A stretch of 64,000 nt of DNA from Annona cherimola (lineage: Eukaryota; Streptophyta; Magnoliopsida; Magnoliales; Annonaceae), in the NCBI GenBank assembly GCA_030490835.1, contig CM059971.1, positions 41,402,012 through 41,466,011 of the forward strand. Reading direction: 5' to 3'. Below, piece after piece: positions 51,101-63,100 of the stretch (its first letter is position 1; each line of letters begins with the position of its first letter). The translations under genes were made by a program, and so were the position numbers. The notes under the pieces are model-generated. The model saw nothing but the letters and a program-made list of their open reading frames with translations. It did not search any database and was not told where the DNA came from.

Positions 51101-51660
51101 AAAGAGCCTAAATGAAAAGTGTTTATGGACATGAGAATGTCCAACGCCAAAGTGTTTTAATGAAAGGTGTTTTAGGACATATGAATGTCCATTGCCAAAG
51201 GAAGCTATGTGAAAAATGTTTAGAGACATTAAATGTCTCTTGGCTAAAGGATTTTATGATGAAAAATGTTTTTGGACATAAAAATGTCCTTTGCCGAGAA
51301 AGGCTTATGTGAATGATGTTTTAGGATATGAGCTCAAGATAAAAGGGAATTAATTAAAGAGGGTAAAACGCATATGCTTTGCCTTAACAAGCCCAGACGT
51401 GGCTTGTAAATGATTTTAAGAATGACGTTTTATGAGAATGTTCAAGGACATGGAACTGTCCTTATGAATAAGGATTTTATTATAATATTTTAGGACATAT
51501 ATATGTCCTCAAGTAGAAGGGTATTCAAGATGTTTAAGAAAAAGATTTTAAAGGAAGCCTTGCCTTTAAAATATAAAATATTTGCTTACTAAGTTGTCAC
51601 TCACGTTTTGTTTTCCCAAACCTTAGACAGGTACCCGGGAAACTCAAGGAGATGCAAATC
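48117..51660 (+). repeat. E1: right fragment of the long gypsy LTR (+)
   Basis: This continues 39429-40292 after the E2 insertion (AAAAATGGGAAGAAAGAAGAGG; the other copies read through this point). It is the reverse complement, with many small changes, of E2 46470-40750 and of E3 56100-52110. It carries donor-like sites CAA|GTAAGTATA (48181/48182) and TTTCAG|GTAAGCAAG (about 49270), a mini-exon-like block before the latter, and an acceptor-like CCAAACCTTAG near 51625. The hairpin arrays are at 50400-50540 and 51080-51510. E3 interrupts it at 51660. No protein-coding sequence is seen. Confidence 0.85.
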
Positions 51661-52262
51661 TGTGGCGCCCCGAACCGAGACGTCACTTTCTTACCTCAAG
51701 ATCCTATCGATTGGTAAATGTGAATCAGGATTGTTGCCCAGATTATGCAGCGGGTTCTTAATTGGAATAAGCCCAAATTTTTTTTCGTTTATTCATCTGT
51801 CATCATTCATAACTTGACATGAAAATCATCACACATTGTGACATTTCACTTGTAATAAAATTCATCATTTCATTCATAACATCCTTCCTTGCCTGTCATT
51901 ATTCACTCAATCATTGTACACATCATACTTGCATACATTCAGTCATTGACTCACATGAATCTTAGAATTTTAACTTAGTTCATATACACATAAACATGGA
52001 ACTTAGAATTCTAACTAAGTTCATATAAACATTAGCTTACCTTAGCATATTCATGCTTTTCCATTCCTCATAGCCTTCAAGGCTATCATCACGTATCTTC
52101 CTCCACGTCTTAGGTTTTCAACCTTCTGAGTTTCCCCGGTACCTGTCTAAGGGTTGGGAAAACAAAACGTGAGTGACAACTCAGTAAGCAAACATTTTAT
52201 CTATAGGGCAAGGCTTCTTTGAAAATCTTTTTCATAAACATCAGGAATACCTTTTTTCCTGA

Positions 52263-52830
52263 GGACATGTATATGTCCTAAAATATCATCATGAAATCTT
52301 TTTCATTAAGCATTCATTCATAAAAACAGTTACAAGCCACGTGTAGACCTGTTAAGGCAAAACATACACGTTTTACCTTCTTTAATGAATTTTCTTTAAT
52401 TCTTATATGAACATTTTTAATGTTCATAGACATTACATGAAATCATCTTTTGCCGGTGGACGTTTTACGTCCAAAACATTGTTTCTCATAAATCCTTAGG
52501 CAAAGGAGACATCTCATGTCTCAAAATATCATTAACATAAGTCATCATAAAATCCCTTAGCCAGGAGACATTTTATGTCTCAAAATATTTTTCACATAAT
52601 TTCCTTTGGCAGTGGACATTCACATGTCCTAAAACATTAATCACATAAGCCTTTCTCGGCAAAGGACATTTTTATGTCTAAAAATATTTTTCATTATAAA
52701 ATCCAACATATTAACATGGGACATTTTACTTCCATAAACCCTTATCATTTAGGTTCTTTAGAAATGGACAATCTTATGTCCATAAACATTCTACATTTAG
52801 GCTCTTTTAGAAATGGACATTCCTAGGTCC
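52263..52830 (-). repeat. Hairpin array 1 in the E3 LTR (GGACAT...ATGTCC type)
   Basis: Ten short inverted repeats occur every 40-60 bp, with occasional larger gaps: GGACATGTATATGTCC (52263), GAACATTTTTAATGTTC (52421), GGACGTTTTACGTCC (52458), GAGACATCTCATGTCTC (52506), GAGACATTTTATGTCTC (52565), GGACATTCACATGTCC (52614), GGACATTTTTATGTCT (52664), and three near 52718, 52766 and 52815. Stems change on both sides together (GGAC/GTCC, AGAC/GTCT, GAAC/GTTC; ACAT/ATGT, ACGT/ACGT). The same arrays exist in E2 (40860-41520), E1 (51080-51510) and the right LTR (60740-61320). Confidence 0.85.
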
Positions 52831-53339
52831 ATCTCAAGTTTCACATTAAACCTTTTCATAATTCCCCGTCTTGGGGCTTGTTTATAGCAAACAAGGCAAA
52901 CAAAATACGTAAACCATTTTCATAAATGAATTTGCATAAATACATTTCCTTTAAATCCTGTTATTTATACTTTTGTATAAAACACCTTTTTTTTAGAGTA
53001 ACATATGCATTAGCTCATAAGAATCCAATTTAGGATAACTTATTGTATAAATGCTTTTTAAGCTAATCTTTGGGCCATTGAAAAGCCAAACGTATGCAAA
53101 TGCGTTTCTGCTCATCCAGTAGTGACACTTAGCAAGTGATCATGCTACCTTTTGGAAGAGAATCCTTAACAGCGCGCTAGCCAGGCGGCTATTCAATTAT
53201 CCTGCTCCCATCTCAGGGAGGGCGCCGCCGGCACTCCTGTCATCCCTTAGCGACTTCGGCATATGTAGAGTGGGCCCCGGTCATCCCAACCGAGCTCTAC
53301 AACCAGCCTGTTTCTTGTACTGGTGCACCGTACGTTATT

Positions 53340-53515
53340 ATGATGGACCGTAGTCTGTTTGGTTAGAAGAACCACAGATCGCAGCCCATGTCCTTTTAAA
53401 CCGGGATCACAGACCGCAGCCTGTATCCATATGCACAAAAAATCTTAGACCGAAGTCTATATTTAAGAATAATTCTCAAAAGCACATCACAGACCGCAGT
53501 CCGTGTCAACTTGTA
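53340..53515 (-). repeat. Hairpin array 2 in the E3 LTR (CAGACCGCAGTCTG type)
   Basis: Words of the form ACAGACCGCAGTCYGTG recur: GGACCGTAGTCTG, ACAGATCGCAGCCCATG, ACAGACCGCAGCCTGTA, TAGACCGAAGTCTATA, ACAGACCGCAGTCCGTG. Counterparts: 43820-43990 (E2), 50400-50540 (E1), 61830-62000 (right LTR). Confidence 0.8.
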
Positions 53516-56500
53516 AGCGAGCGCACCCACTTTAACAAGTTGTTATTTGAAATCTAGTTTTAGGATGACCTTCCTTAAGTTCCTTTAGAAACGTTTTAAG
53601 TAAAATATTTTGATAACCATTTGAAATGTTTGAGAAACAATACATCTTAAAATCCTTTTAATAAAAGAATTTCAAATCCTTTGGATTTTCATAAATAAAT
53701 CATATTTTTCTCTAATATTTCCTTGGTTTCCATTTCGGGACCTTTTGTTTACAAAAGTTATGCAATTGGTCTATCCCCTTGTCCATAACCTAAAAATTTA
53801 ATAATTGTCCACATATCAATCATTTTTACATGAAGGGAAATTGCACAGTCTTTTACATGTCATTAAGCAACCTGAAATCAAACCATTTTATGAAATCAAC
53901 CATAGGAGGTTGGTCATGCATAAATCCCTTTTTAACACATCCGTATAAATATTTTTTCAACATTTTTAACATAGATTTCCTTATCTAAAGGAAATCAAAA
54001 CTTTTCAAACATCATTTCAATACATATGGACTATGTCCAAACCATCATTTATTATTTAATTATCTTGACCTAGCAAAACAAATCTTTTTTATCATTGTTT
54101 ATCACGAGTTATTGTAGAAATAACTCAAAACTCATTTACAAATAATATTTTGTGAAAAAGGGTAAGATTCCCTTTTTTCTTATAAAATGCTGTTGAACAA
54201 TATCATATAGAACTTGCTTGCTTAAAAGAAAATTCTTAAAACTATCGGTATCAAACATGAAATCCTTAGGAAACGTTAGTGTGGAGAACTTGCTTACTCA
54301 TAAGCAAAATTTCTCAATTCTATTAACATGAAGCATTCCCATCCTTGGCAATACTTAGGATAAATTATTTATCTTAAGAAGTGTCGCTTGCTTCCCATGA
54401 AGCAAACCTTAAGACTTTTCATTAAAGTCATCATTTTTCAAAACTTATGGCTTTGCATTAAAGCCGTCATATTCAAAACTTGTGCTTGCCCATTCGTTAA
54501 AACATAAACATAGACATTGCAATCATATCAATCATATAGAAAGAAAATGCATTTTAGAAAGTTTGCTTGCTTACCTGAGATCGCCATAATCCGTTTTCCT
54601 TCGATTCTTTTCCCTTGCCTAAATGAAAATAATATGATTTTTCATATGTTTCTTTTCCTTGCATTCCATTTAGTTTTCCAATCAATTTTATTCACATATA
54701 TCATTTATTCGACTTCTCAAGTCACTACGCATACATTTAGCATATACGTGCACATTTTTACACATTCCATCTGCTAATCACATAACATATATAACTCCAA
54801 AATTAGGGTATCCATTCAACCATACAAAATCCATCCACTAACTATCATACATAGGTTCATTAACCTTCATTTACCATTTTTCACTTTTTTTTCCAAAATT
54901 CATACATCGGTGCCCGTTCGGAGCGCCCGTTATGACCTTAGGCTTCATTACATAATTCTAAAATTGGAAATTAACCTCATGAAGTGCTAAACAGATATAT
55001 ATTCATGAAATATATCATATTTTCATACATTTTTTCACAAAATCATATTCTACATCTCATTTATCATCCTTGCATGTCCATTCATTTACATATGCCCTTT
55101 TGGCAACATATACATAAAATATTTCATAAAATTTTCTAAGTCAGAGGTTTAATCCATATTTCAGCGGGTTAATTACCCTTAATTAACGTTTCATTTAGGG
55201 TATTTTTATGAGATTTAAATCCCCTTGCCATAGGTTTCCAAAACAGCAAGTTTGGAACCCGATTTCACTCGTTTAACGTGTCTTTTGACACATAACCTTA
55301 GGAAATTATATAAATCCGAAATTTCAGCATATAATATCACTTTTATTAATCCATATTTAATGATTTAACACACATATCAATTTTGATCCTTTCTACATAG
55401 GTTTCATATTTCTTTTTGATTTGTTTCTCAAACTATCCACAAATGTTGAAATCAGGCATACTGAAATCTCAAAATCTTGAATTAATATCAAATCAAGTAG
55501 TTTTTATCTGAAATATATTCCATACCTTAATAACTACATTAATTAACCAAAATAAATATTTCCATCATAAAACATTAATAATATATATTTAATTTGGCAT
55601 TGTTACCTTGCTACTCAGCAGCATCCATTTTCAGTCAGCCTTAATAACGTAAATTATTGGGTATATTTATACCCATCAAAACCTAACTTTTAATTTTTTC
55701 ATGTGATAATAAATATTTCTTATATATCCTATCAAAATTTCAGCTTAAAATTCCGTGTATAAAAACTATTAAAAATCGTTTTCTACAGCTGATCGTGTCA
55801 CCCATTTTACCCTATTTGGGTTAGTTTTATCGGATTTTTACTTTTGAAAACACTAATCATTTTAAGCTGAAAAGTGGGTCGTTACTTAATAACCCCATCA
55901 TGATTCTTCTCAAAACTTTTGATGCTAAAATTCATCCATTTACTATCCCGTCCATAATTTAGTTTACAACATCATATAACTTCCAGATTTGAAACATAAA
56001 ATTAAGATAATCATATACTTACTTGATTAAATGGGTGACCTCTCCTTTTCCCCTTTATTTTCCTTCTATTTTCTTCCTCCTTGGTGGACTAGGGCTGGGA
56101 CGTGAGCACTGCCTTGGGGAGATGGGATTTCAGCACTTAGAATAATTTCCAAAAACCAATCCATGTGAACGTGCATGCTCTTGTAGTGCTGGATTTTCCA
56201 GCTGTGCGCCCCATTTGTTGCTGCCCATTTTCCATACCATTGAATGCATGCTTATCTCCCCTTATGTTCTGGTGAACTCACAGCCAAGTAAAATGCATTT
56301 TACCATTTTTTAAAAATCCACAAATCTGCATTAATCCAGGCCCTACATCTCTCCACCAAATCACGTCCACCATTGTTGCCTGTTTTCATATTTTTTCCAA
56401 TTTTTAAAAATCCAAAAATGTGGGTAATTTATACAACTAATTATCCCTTAATTCATATATTAATTTGGTGTTAAAAAAAATTAATAAAACTCATTACAAC

Positions 56501-57510
56501 AGCATCAAACATGGGACGTCATTTGCATACACAAGCTGTCCATTTTTCCACCTTCAATGGCAACTACTGTTCACGAATTTTCTTGAATTGTTTTCACATA
56601 ATTAAATGATTATTTATATATCTCAACATGTCAGCTGCATATGTGCATTATTTATAAAATAAAAATTCACAAAAATCCAAACGGCAACTGCTTGGAACGT
56701 CCATGCATTGTCACCTTGCCTAGCTCCCTTTGAGCTCACCTCTAGCTCATTAATTGCAGAAGCATAAACCACGAATTTCCACACATTTTTAATAATAAAA
56801 TAACTTGCATTTCACCTGCATTTGACACCTATTTGGACCATTAAAAATTGCATTCAAATCATGCACCTTTTGCCTTAAATGCATGGTACTTTTGAGGTGT
56901 AAAAGTCAACGGTATACACCTTTTATAATGCAGGAATTTTTCTGACATTTTAAGCTTAATCTAAGCCTTCTAAAATGTGCATCTCATGATTTCATTCAAC
57001 CGTTTCAAATTTCATCTCAATCCAATTTTCCTAGCTCCCGTTATAGCCGTTTAAATTTAACGGTTGAAATTGAAATATGATCAATAAATAATTAATCTAA
57101 TTTCATCAAGGATTTTTATAACCCAATAATTTTATAATATCAAGCCCATCATCATTAACTTTCCTTTCCAATTTCACTTGAATCCGCCTTACAGGCGTTG
57201 AGTTATGAATTTTCTAGTATTTTCCAACATAATTCCACAATTTCCATTTTAATCTCCATTAATTAAATCATGAAAATTAACTAAACATTTATGCCACATT
57301 AGCACGTTTTAATCCTCATTATGCTCCTTTAGTCACCTTGACTCATAATGGGCACCGGCGATTAAATCTTTAATCACCCTTCTTAATTAAACCCTAATTG
57401 CAACATATCATTAAATTTTAAAATCATCCAAAAATTCCATTTAATCATATATAAGTCACATGTACATGTTCAATGCACACGTTGAATCTTACGTAGGTTG
57501 GGGTTTCTCA

Positions 57511-57524
57511 TCCTCCCCCCCTTA
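57511..57524 (-). promoter_or_regulatory. E3: polypurine tract
   Basis: The minus strand reads TAAGGGGGGGAGGA immediately before the LTR start TGAGAAACCCC. This is a standard PPT and fixes the LTR edge at 57510. Confidence 0.85.
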
Positions 57525-60125
57525 TAACAGGTTTCGTCTCGAAACCTATTACATTTCATATATCGGGGGTAAGACTCACATAATTTACTAACTTATTATC
57601 ATTTCTAATATTCCAATGGCTCACTACGCTTCCACTGCGCTACTCTATCTTAGTGGCATTTTTAGCCTTGGTCTAACAGACCCATCACTTGTCTCTATTA
57701 TTCCTTGTTCACACATGGGTTTCTCATTGGCATTTGGCCTTCATTTGTGTCATTTCACACTATTTTTCCTTATACATGGAGAAATTGCATCATTTCCCGT
57801 CTTATCATAGGGTAAGTCTTAAGTTACCCATTTCAACATATCAAATAAAGATCTATGACAATCATCTCCCTTTTTACACATACGATTCATATAATATGAA
57901 CATCTTCATTTCTGTAGCAAAAGAGCAAAAATGCTCTCACATACAATTTCATATACATTTTAGCAAAGACACCTTTGCTAACCCATTCATTTGTAAAAAT
58001 CTATAGCAGCCATTTTCATATATTATCATACATAATACATTCATTTTGTAATATAGAGAAAAATTTGCTCTCGTACAAAGTTTCATACATGAAATTTAAT
58101 ACATGTCTTAGCAAAAGGCACTTTTGCTAAGATATCAATTCCTTCTCCGCCCATAATGTCTACCGCTAGATTTTACCATTGTAGACTATCTATTAGGTAT
58201 ACCGGTACTAAACCAGTCTAAAATATTTTCTTTCTCATTTCCCTTTCTAGTTTCCATAAACTAGTAAGGGTCCTTATCACTTTCACATTTTCCTAACCTT
58301 ATTTCTTATGAATATCATAGAGAAATTATTTCTCTCGTACTTATCTTCTTATCACATCAGAATTGAAGAGAATTCCGGAAATCATTCTTGCCTTCATTTT
58401 TCTTCCTTTATTTGTCTACCATCCCTTGGTATGATAGATACCAACTTTTGTGGTATAATCTTCTTTTCTTTCTATGCATGTTAACTAGACATAGTTTGCT
58501 ACATCTTTCTGCAATAATTTGCAGGGATTTCCTATCAATTATACCTATCGATTGAGTTGACCTTTCTTGTTCCTTTCTTTTCCTACATCAGGTTCCTTAG
58601 TTTTCAGTGGCAAATTATCCTTGCCCTAATTATACATGTTCATTACCAACATGTATTACATCCTGATGTTCTATTGGAAGACATTTCTTAACAAATTCTT
58701 CCAGATTACCTTCTTTGGTTATGACATAATAGTCATTTAGGGTTTCCTATTACTTATAAGCATTGCCAATCAATGCTTGGATATTACATTTTACTACATG
58801 CTCAAACCTTGAACATGTTCTTAGGTTCAGTCATCCATTGCTCAGTCTGAATAAAATCTAATTCACCTAAGAACTTAGGTGGATACCGAGCTAGAAAGGC
58901 ATCAATAACCTTCTCATTTACTTCTATCTTACCATTATCAACCTTTAAGGGTTTGGGTACTAGGTTAAAATTTATTACGCGTACTGATTCATGTTTTCCA
59001 CTTACTTCTAATTGGTCCTGTTGGGTATTTTTCCAAAGGTCCTGTATTATTCTTTTATCTAAGCCAGACAATATTGGGCGGCTTACTACATAGCTCTTTC
59101 TAAAGTTGCAGTTATCCTTCACTCTTTCTACCTGTGAGATATTACTCTTAGCGGTAACACCTCAAATCCTTTGACTTAGGGTTTATAGCTACCCGTCGTT
59201 AATGAGCTTATGGACTCACTTGTCCTGATCATTTAGGTTTGCTACTAGCTTCTCTTCTTCCTTGTTGACTCATATCAGCAACTGCCTTTCCCTTGTTCAA
59301 AACTAAGGTGATAAGCATTTAGTAGAGAGCAACACGAAAAGTCATAATATATTCATGTCTTATCATAGGATTCATATCACACATAGTCAATATGATCATT
59401 TCTGATCATAGAATCATCATACATAATCAATAACATAATCTAGAAAGATCAATGATCTTTCCTTTTTCATATACGCTTACCACTTGAATAATTTCAAATG
59501 CATTCATAGTTTCATAGTGTCAACATCATCCATTAGGAGTCAAAAAGAACTCCCTTTTTCCTACCTTTCTCATTTCTATCTTTACCTTTCATAGTGTAAG
59601 GTTGCTTTTCCTTACACATACAGATTATATTTGCATAATCTGTCATTTTATCATAATTATAAACTCTAAACCAACAATCACTTAGAAAGTTGGCACCTTG
59701 GTGCCTTCCATATATCACCATGGCTCTATACCTTAAACATAGGTATCATATAGCACAGTCATGTGCTATCTTATGTGAGGTATAGTCTACCTTAGGTAAG
59801 GGGGTCTCTATGTAGGGTTTCATAACTCCTTAGCTGTTCTGATTCTCTTCTATCTTTTTTCTTTCTTTAAATAACCATATTCTTATGTCATAATGACGCA
59901 CAATATAAGACAATACACATCATATATGTCTTATATTCTCAATCTATCTCTTTCATTATTTTCCTTATACTTATCCATCAATCCTTGCTGAAATATCATC
60001 CTTGTGATATCAAGTCTTTGCTTTCCATGCCTATTACCAATCCATATTCTGATACCAACTTCTATGGCATCAGACCTATCCTTTCATCATCCTTGATTTT
60101 CTCCTTCTTCCGCCTATTTACCAGT
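57525..60125 (-). mobile_element. E3: short interior, almost non-coding
   Basis: Only 2.6 kb separate the two LTRs. Apart from the gag-like piece at 58802-59122 I see no coding domain (no PR, RT, RNase H or IN). The stretch holds many perfect short hairpins, for example GAGCAAAAATGCTC (57923), TAGCAAAGACACCTTTGCTA (57961), TTAGCAAAAGGCACTTTTGC (58108), GAGAAATTATTTCTC (58320), GGTATGATAGATACC (58429). Very long LTRs with a reduced interior fit a LARD-type non-autonomous retrotransposon, though a plain internal deletion of a full element is possible. Confidence 0.75.
58802..59122 (-). pseudogene. E3: gag N-terminal fragment
   Basis: This 106-residue frame has the signature of the start of a gypsy Gag: DAFLARYPPKFLGELDFIQT, then EQWMTEPKNMFKV, comparable to the usual PP.F.G..D...AE.W....E.IF. 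It supports Ty3/gypsy membership and the minus orientation. The rest of Gag is absent. The piece lies about 1 kb after the PBS. Confidence 0.65.
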
Positions 60126-60141
60126 CCTTGCTCTGATACCA
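60126..60141 (-). promoter_or_regulatory. E3: primer binding site (tRNA-iMet type)
   Basis: The minus strand reads TGGTATCAGAGCAAGG, five bases from the LTR end (60147). It matches the initiator tRNA-Met type, as in many chromoviruses. A diverged copy TGGTATCAGAAT stands about 90 bp further in (near 60045). Confidence 0.88.
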
Positions 60142-60146
60142 ACAAC

Positions 60147-63100
60147 TGTGGTACCCCGAACCGAGAAGTCACTTCCTTACCTCAAGATCCTACCAATTGG
60201 TAAATATGAATCAGGATTGTTACCCTGATCACGCGACGGGTTCTTAATTGGAATATGCCCAAATTTTTTTTCTTTTATTCATCTGTCATCATTCATAACT
60301 TGACATGAAAATCATCACACATTGTGACATTTCACTTGTAATAAAATTCATCATTTCATTCATAACATCCTTCCATGCCTGTCATTATTCACACAATCAT
60401 TGTACACATCATACTTGCATACATTCAGTCATTGACTCACATGAATCTTAGAATTTTAACTTAGTTCATATACACATAAACATGGAACTTAGAATTCTAA
60501 CTAAGTTCATATACACATTAGCTTACTTTAGCATATTCATGCTTTTCCATTCCTCATAGCCTTCAAGGCTATCATCACGTATCTTCCTCCACGTCTTAGG
60601 TTTGCAACCTTCTGAGTTTCCCCGGTACCTGTCTAAGGGTTGGGAAAACAAAACGTGAGTGACAACTCAGTAAGCAAACATTTTATCTTTAGGGCAAGGC
60701 TTCCTTGAAAATCTTTTTCATAAACATCGGGAATACCCTTTTTCCTGAGGACATGTATATGTCATGAAATATCATCATAAAATCTTTTTCATTAAGCATT
60801 CATTCATAAAACCAGTTACAAGCCACGTGTAGGCCTGTTAAGGCAAAACATACACGTTTTACCTTCTTTAATGAATTTTCTTTAATTCTTATATGAACAT
60901 TTTTAATGTTCATAGACATTACATGAAATCATCTTTTGCCGGTGGACGTTTTACGTCCAAAATATTGTTTCTCATAAATCCTTAGGCAAATGAGACATCT
61001 CATGTCTCAAAACATCATTAACATAAGTCATCATAAAATCCCTTAGCTAGGAGACATTTTATGTCTCAAAACATTTTTCACATAATTTCCTTTGGCAATG
61101 TATATTCATATGTCCTAAAATATTAGTCACATAAGCCTTTCTCGGCAAAGGACATTTTTATGTCCAAAAATATTTTTCATTATAAAATCCAACATATTAA
61201 CATGGGACGTTTTACGTCCATAAACCCTTATCATTTAGGTTCTTTAGAAATGGACATTCTTATGTCCATAAACATTCTACATTTAGGCTCTTTTAGAAAT
61301 GGACATTCCTAGGTCCATCTCAAGTTTCACATAAATCCTTTTCATAATTTCCCGTCTTGGGGCTTGTTTATAGCAAACAAGGCAAATAAAATACGTGAAC
61401 CATTTTCATAAATGCATTTGCATAAATACATTTCCTTTAATTCCTGTTATTTATACTTTTGTGTAAAACACCCTTTTTTTAGAGTAACATATGCATATTA
61501 GCTCATAAGAATCCAATTTTGGATAACTTGTTGTATAAATGCTTTTTAACCCAATCTTTGGGCCTTTGAAAAGCCAAATGTATGCAAATGCGTTTCTGCT
61601 CATCCAGTAGTGACACTTAGCAAGTGATCATGCTACCTTTTGGAAGAGAATCCTTAACAGCGCGCTAGCCAGGCGGCTATTCAATTATCCTGCTCCCATC
61701 TCAGGGAGGGCGCCGCCGGCACTCCTGTCATCCCTTAGCGACTTCGGCATATGTAGAGTGGGCCCCGGTCATCCCAACCGAGCTCTATAACCGGCCTGTT
61801 TCTTGTACTGATGCACCGTACGTTATTATGACAGACTGCAGTCTATTTGGTTAGAAGAACCACAGATCGCAGCCTATGTCCTTTTAAATCGGGATCACAG
61901 ACCGCAGCCTGCATCCATATGCACAAAAAATGTTAGACCAAAGTCTATATTTAAGAATAATTCTCAAAAGCACATCACAGACCGCAGTCCGTGTCAACTT
62001 GTAAGCGAGCGCACCCACTTTAACAAGTTGTTATTTGAAATATAGTTTTAGGATGACCTTCCTTAAGTTCCTTTAGAAACGTTTTAAGTAAAATATTTTG
62101 ATAACCATTTGAAATGTTTGAGAAACAATACATCTTAAAATCCTTTTAATAAAAGAATTTCAAATCCTTTGGATTTCCATAAATAAATCATATTTTTCTC
62201 TAATATTTCCTTGGTTTCCATTTCGGGACCTTTTGTTTACAAAAGTTATGCAATTGTTCTATCCCCTTGTCCATAACCTAAAAATTTAATAATTGTCCAC
62301 ATATCAATCATTTTTACATGAAGGGAAATTGCACAGTCTTTTACATGTCATTAAGCAACCTGAAATCAAACCATTTTATGAAATCAACCATAGGAGGTTG
62401 GTCATGCATAAATCCCTTTTTAACACATCCGTATAAATATTTTTTCAACATTTTTAACATAGATTTCCTTATCTAAAGGAAATCAAAACTTTTCAAACAT
62501 CATTTCAATACATATGGACTATGTCCAAACCATCATTTATTATTTAATTATCTTGACCTAGCAAAACAAATCTTTTTTATCATTGTTTATCACGAGTTAT
62601 TGTAGAAATAACTCAAAACTCATTTACAAATAATATTTTGTGAAAAAGGGTAAGATTCCCTTTTTTCTTATAAAATGCTGTTGAATAATATCATATAGAA
62701 CTTGCTTGCTTAAAAGAAAATTCTTAAAACTATCGGTATCAAACATGAAATCCTTAGGAAACGTTAGTGTGGAGAACTTGCTTACTCATAAGCAAAATTT
62801 CTCAATTCTATTAACATGAAGCATTCCCATCCTTGGCAATACTTAGGATAAATTATTTATCTTAAGAAGTGTCGCTTGCTTCCCATGAAGCAAACCTTAA
62901 GACTTTTCATTAAAGTCATCATTTTTCAAAACTTATGGCTTTGCATTAAAGCCGTCATATTCAAAACTTGTGCTTGCCCATTCGTTAAAACATAAACATA
63001 GACATTGCAATCATATCAATCATATAGAAAGAAAATGCATTTTAGAAAGTTTGCTTGCTTACCTGAGATCGCCATAATCCGTTTTCCTTCGATTCTTTTC

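Larger units (their letters stand above)
51661..57510 (-). repeat. E3: 3' LTR of a long-LTR gypsy element (-)
   Basis: This is a 5850-bp LTR. On the minus strand it begins TGAGAAACCCCAACC next to the PPT (57510) and ends ...GGGGCGCCACA (51661). It is highly similar to the copy from 60147 on. Donor and acceptor-like sites divide it into an exon-intron-like pattern: donor at 56023/56022, a 44-nt block 54618-54575 between acceptor TTTCATTTAG and donor CTCAG|GTAAGC, and a 106-nt block 52146-52041. The intervening stretches hold the hairpin arrays. AAATC (51656-51660) would be the left target duplication; the right one is outside the window. No genes seen. Confidence 0.87.

Noticed and set aside
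54517..54777. 86-residue ORF repeated at 63005-63265
   Set aside because: It is the same LTR segment in both LTRs of E3. It runs opposite to the element sense strand, covers the splice-like block and shows no domain.
57616..58006. ORFs on the plus strand in the E3 interior
   Set aside because: Hydrophobic low-complexity translations opposite to the element orientation, with no recognised motif.
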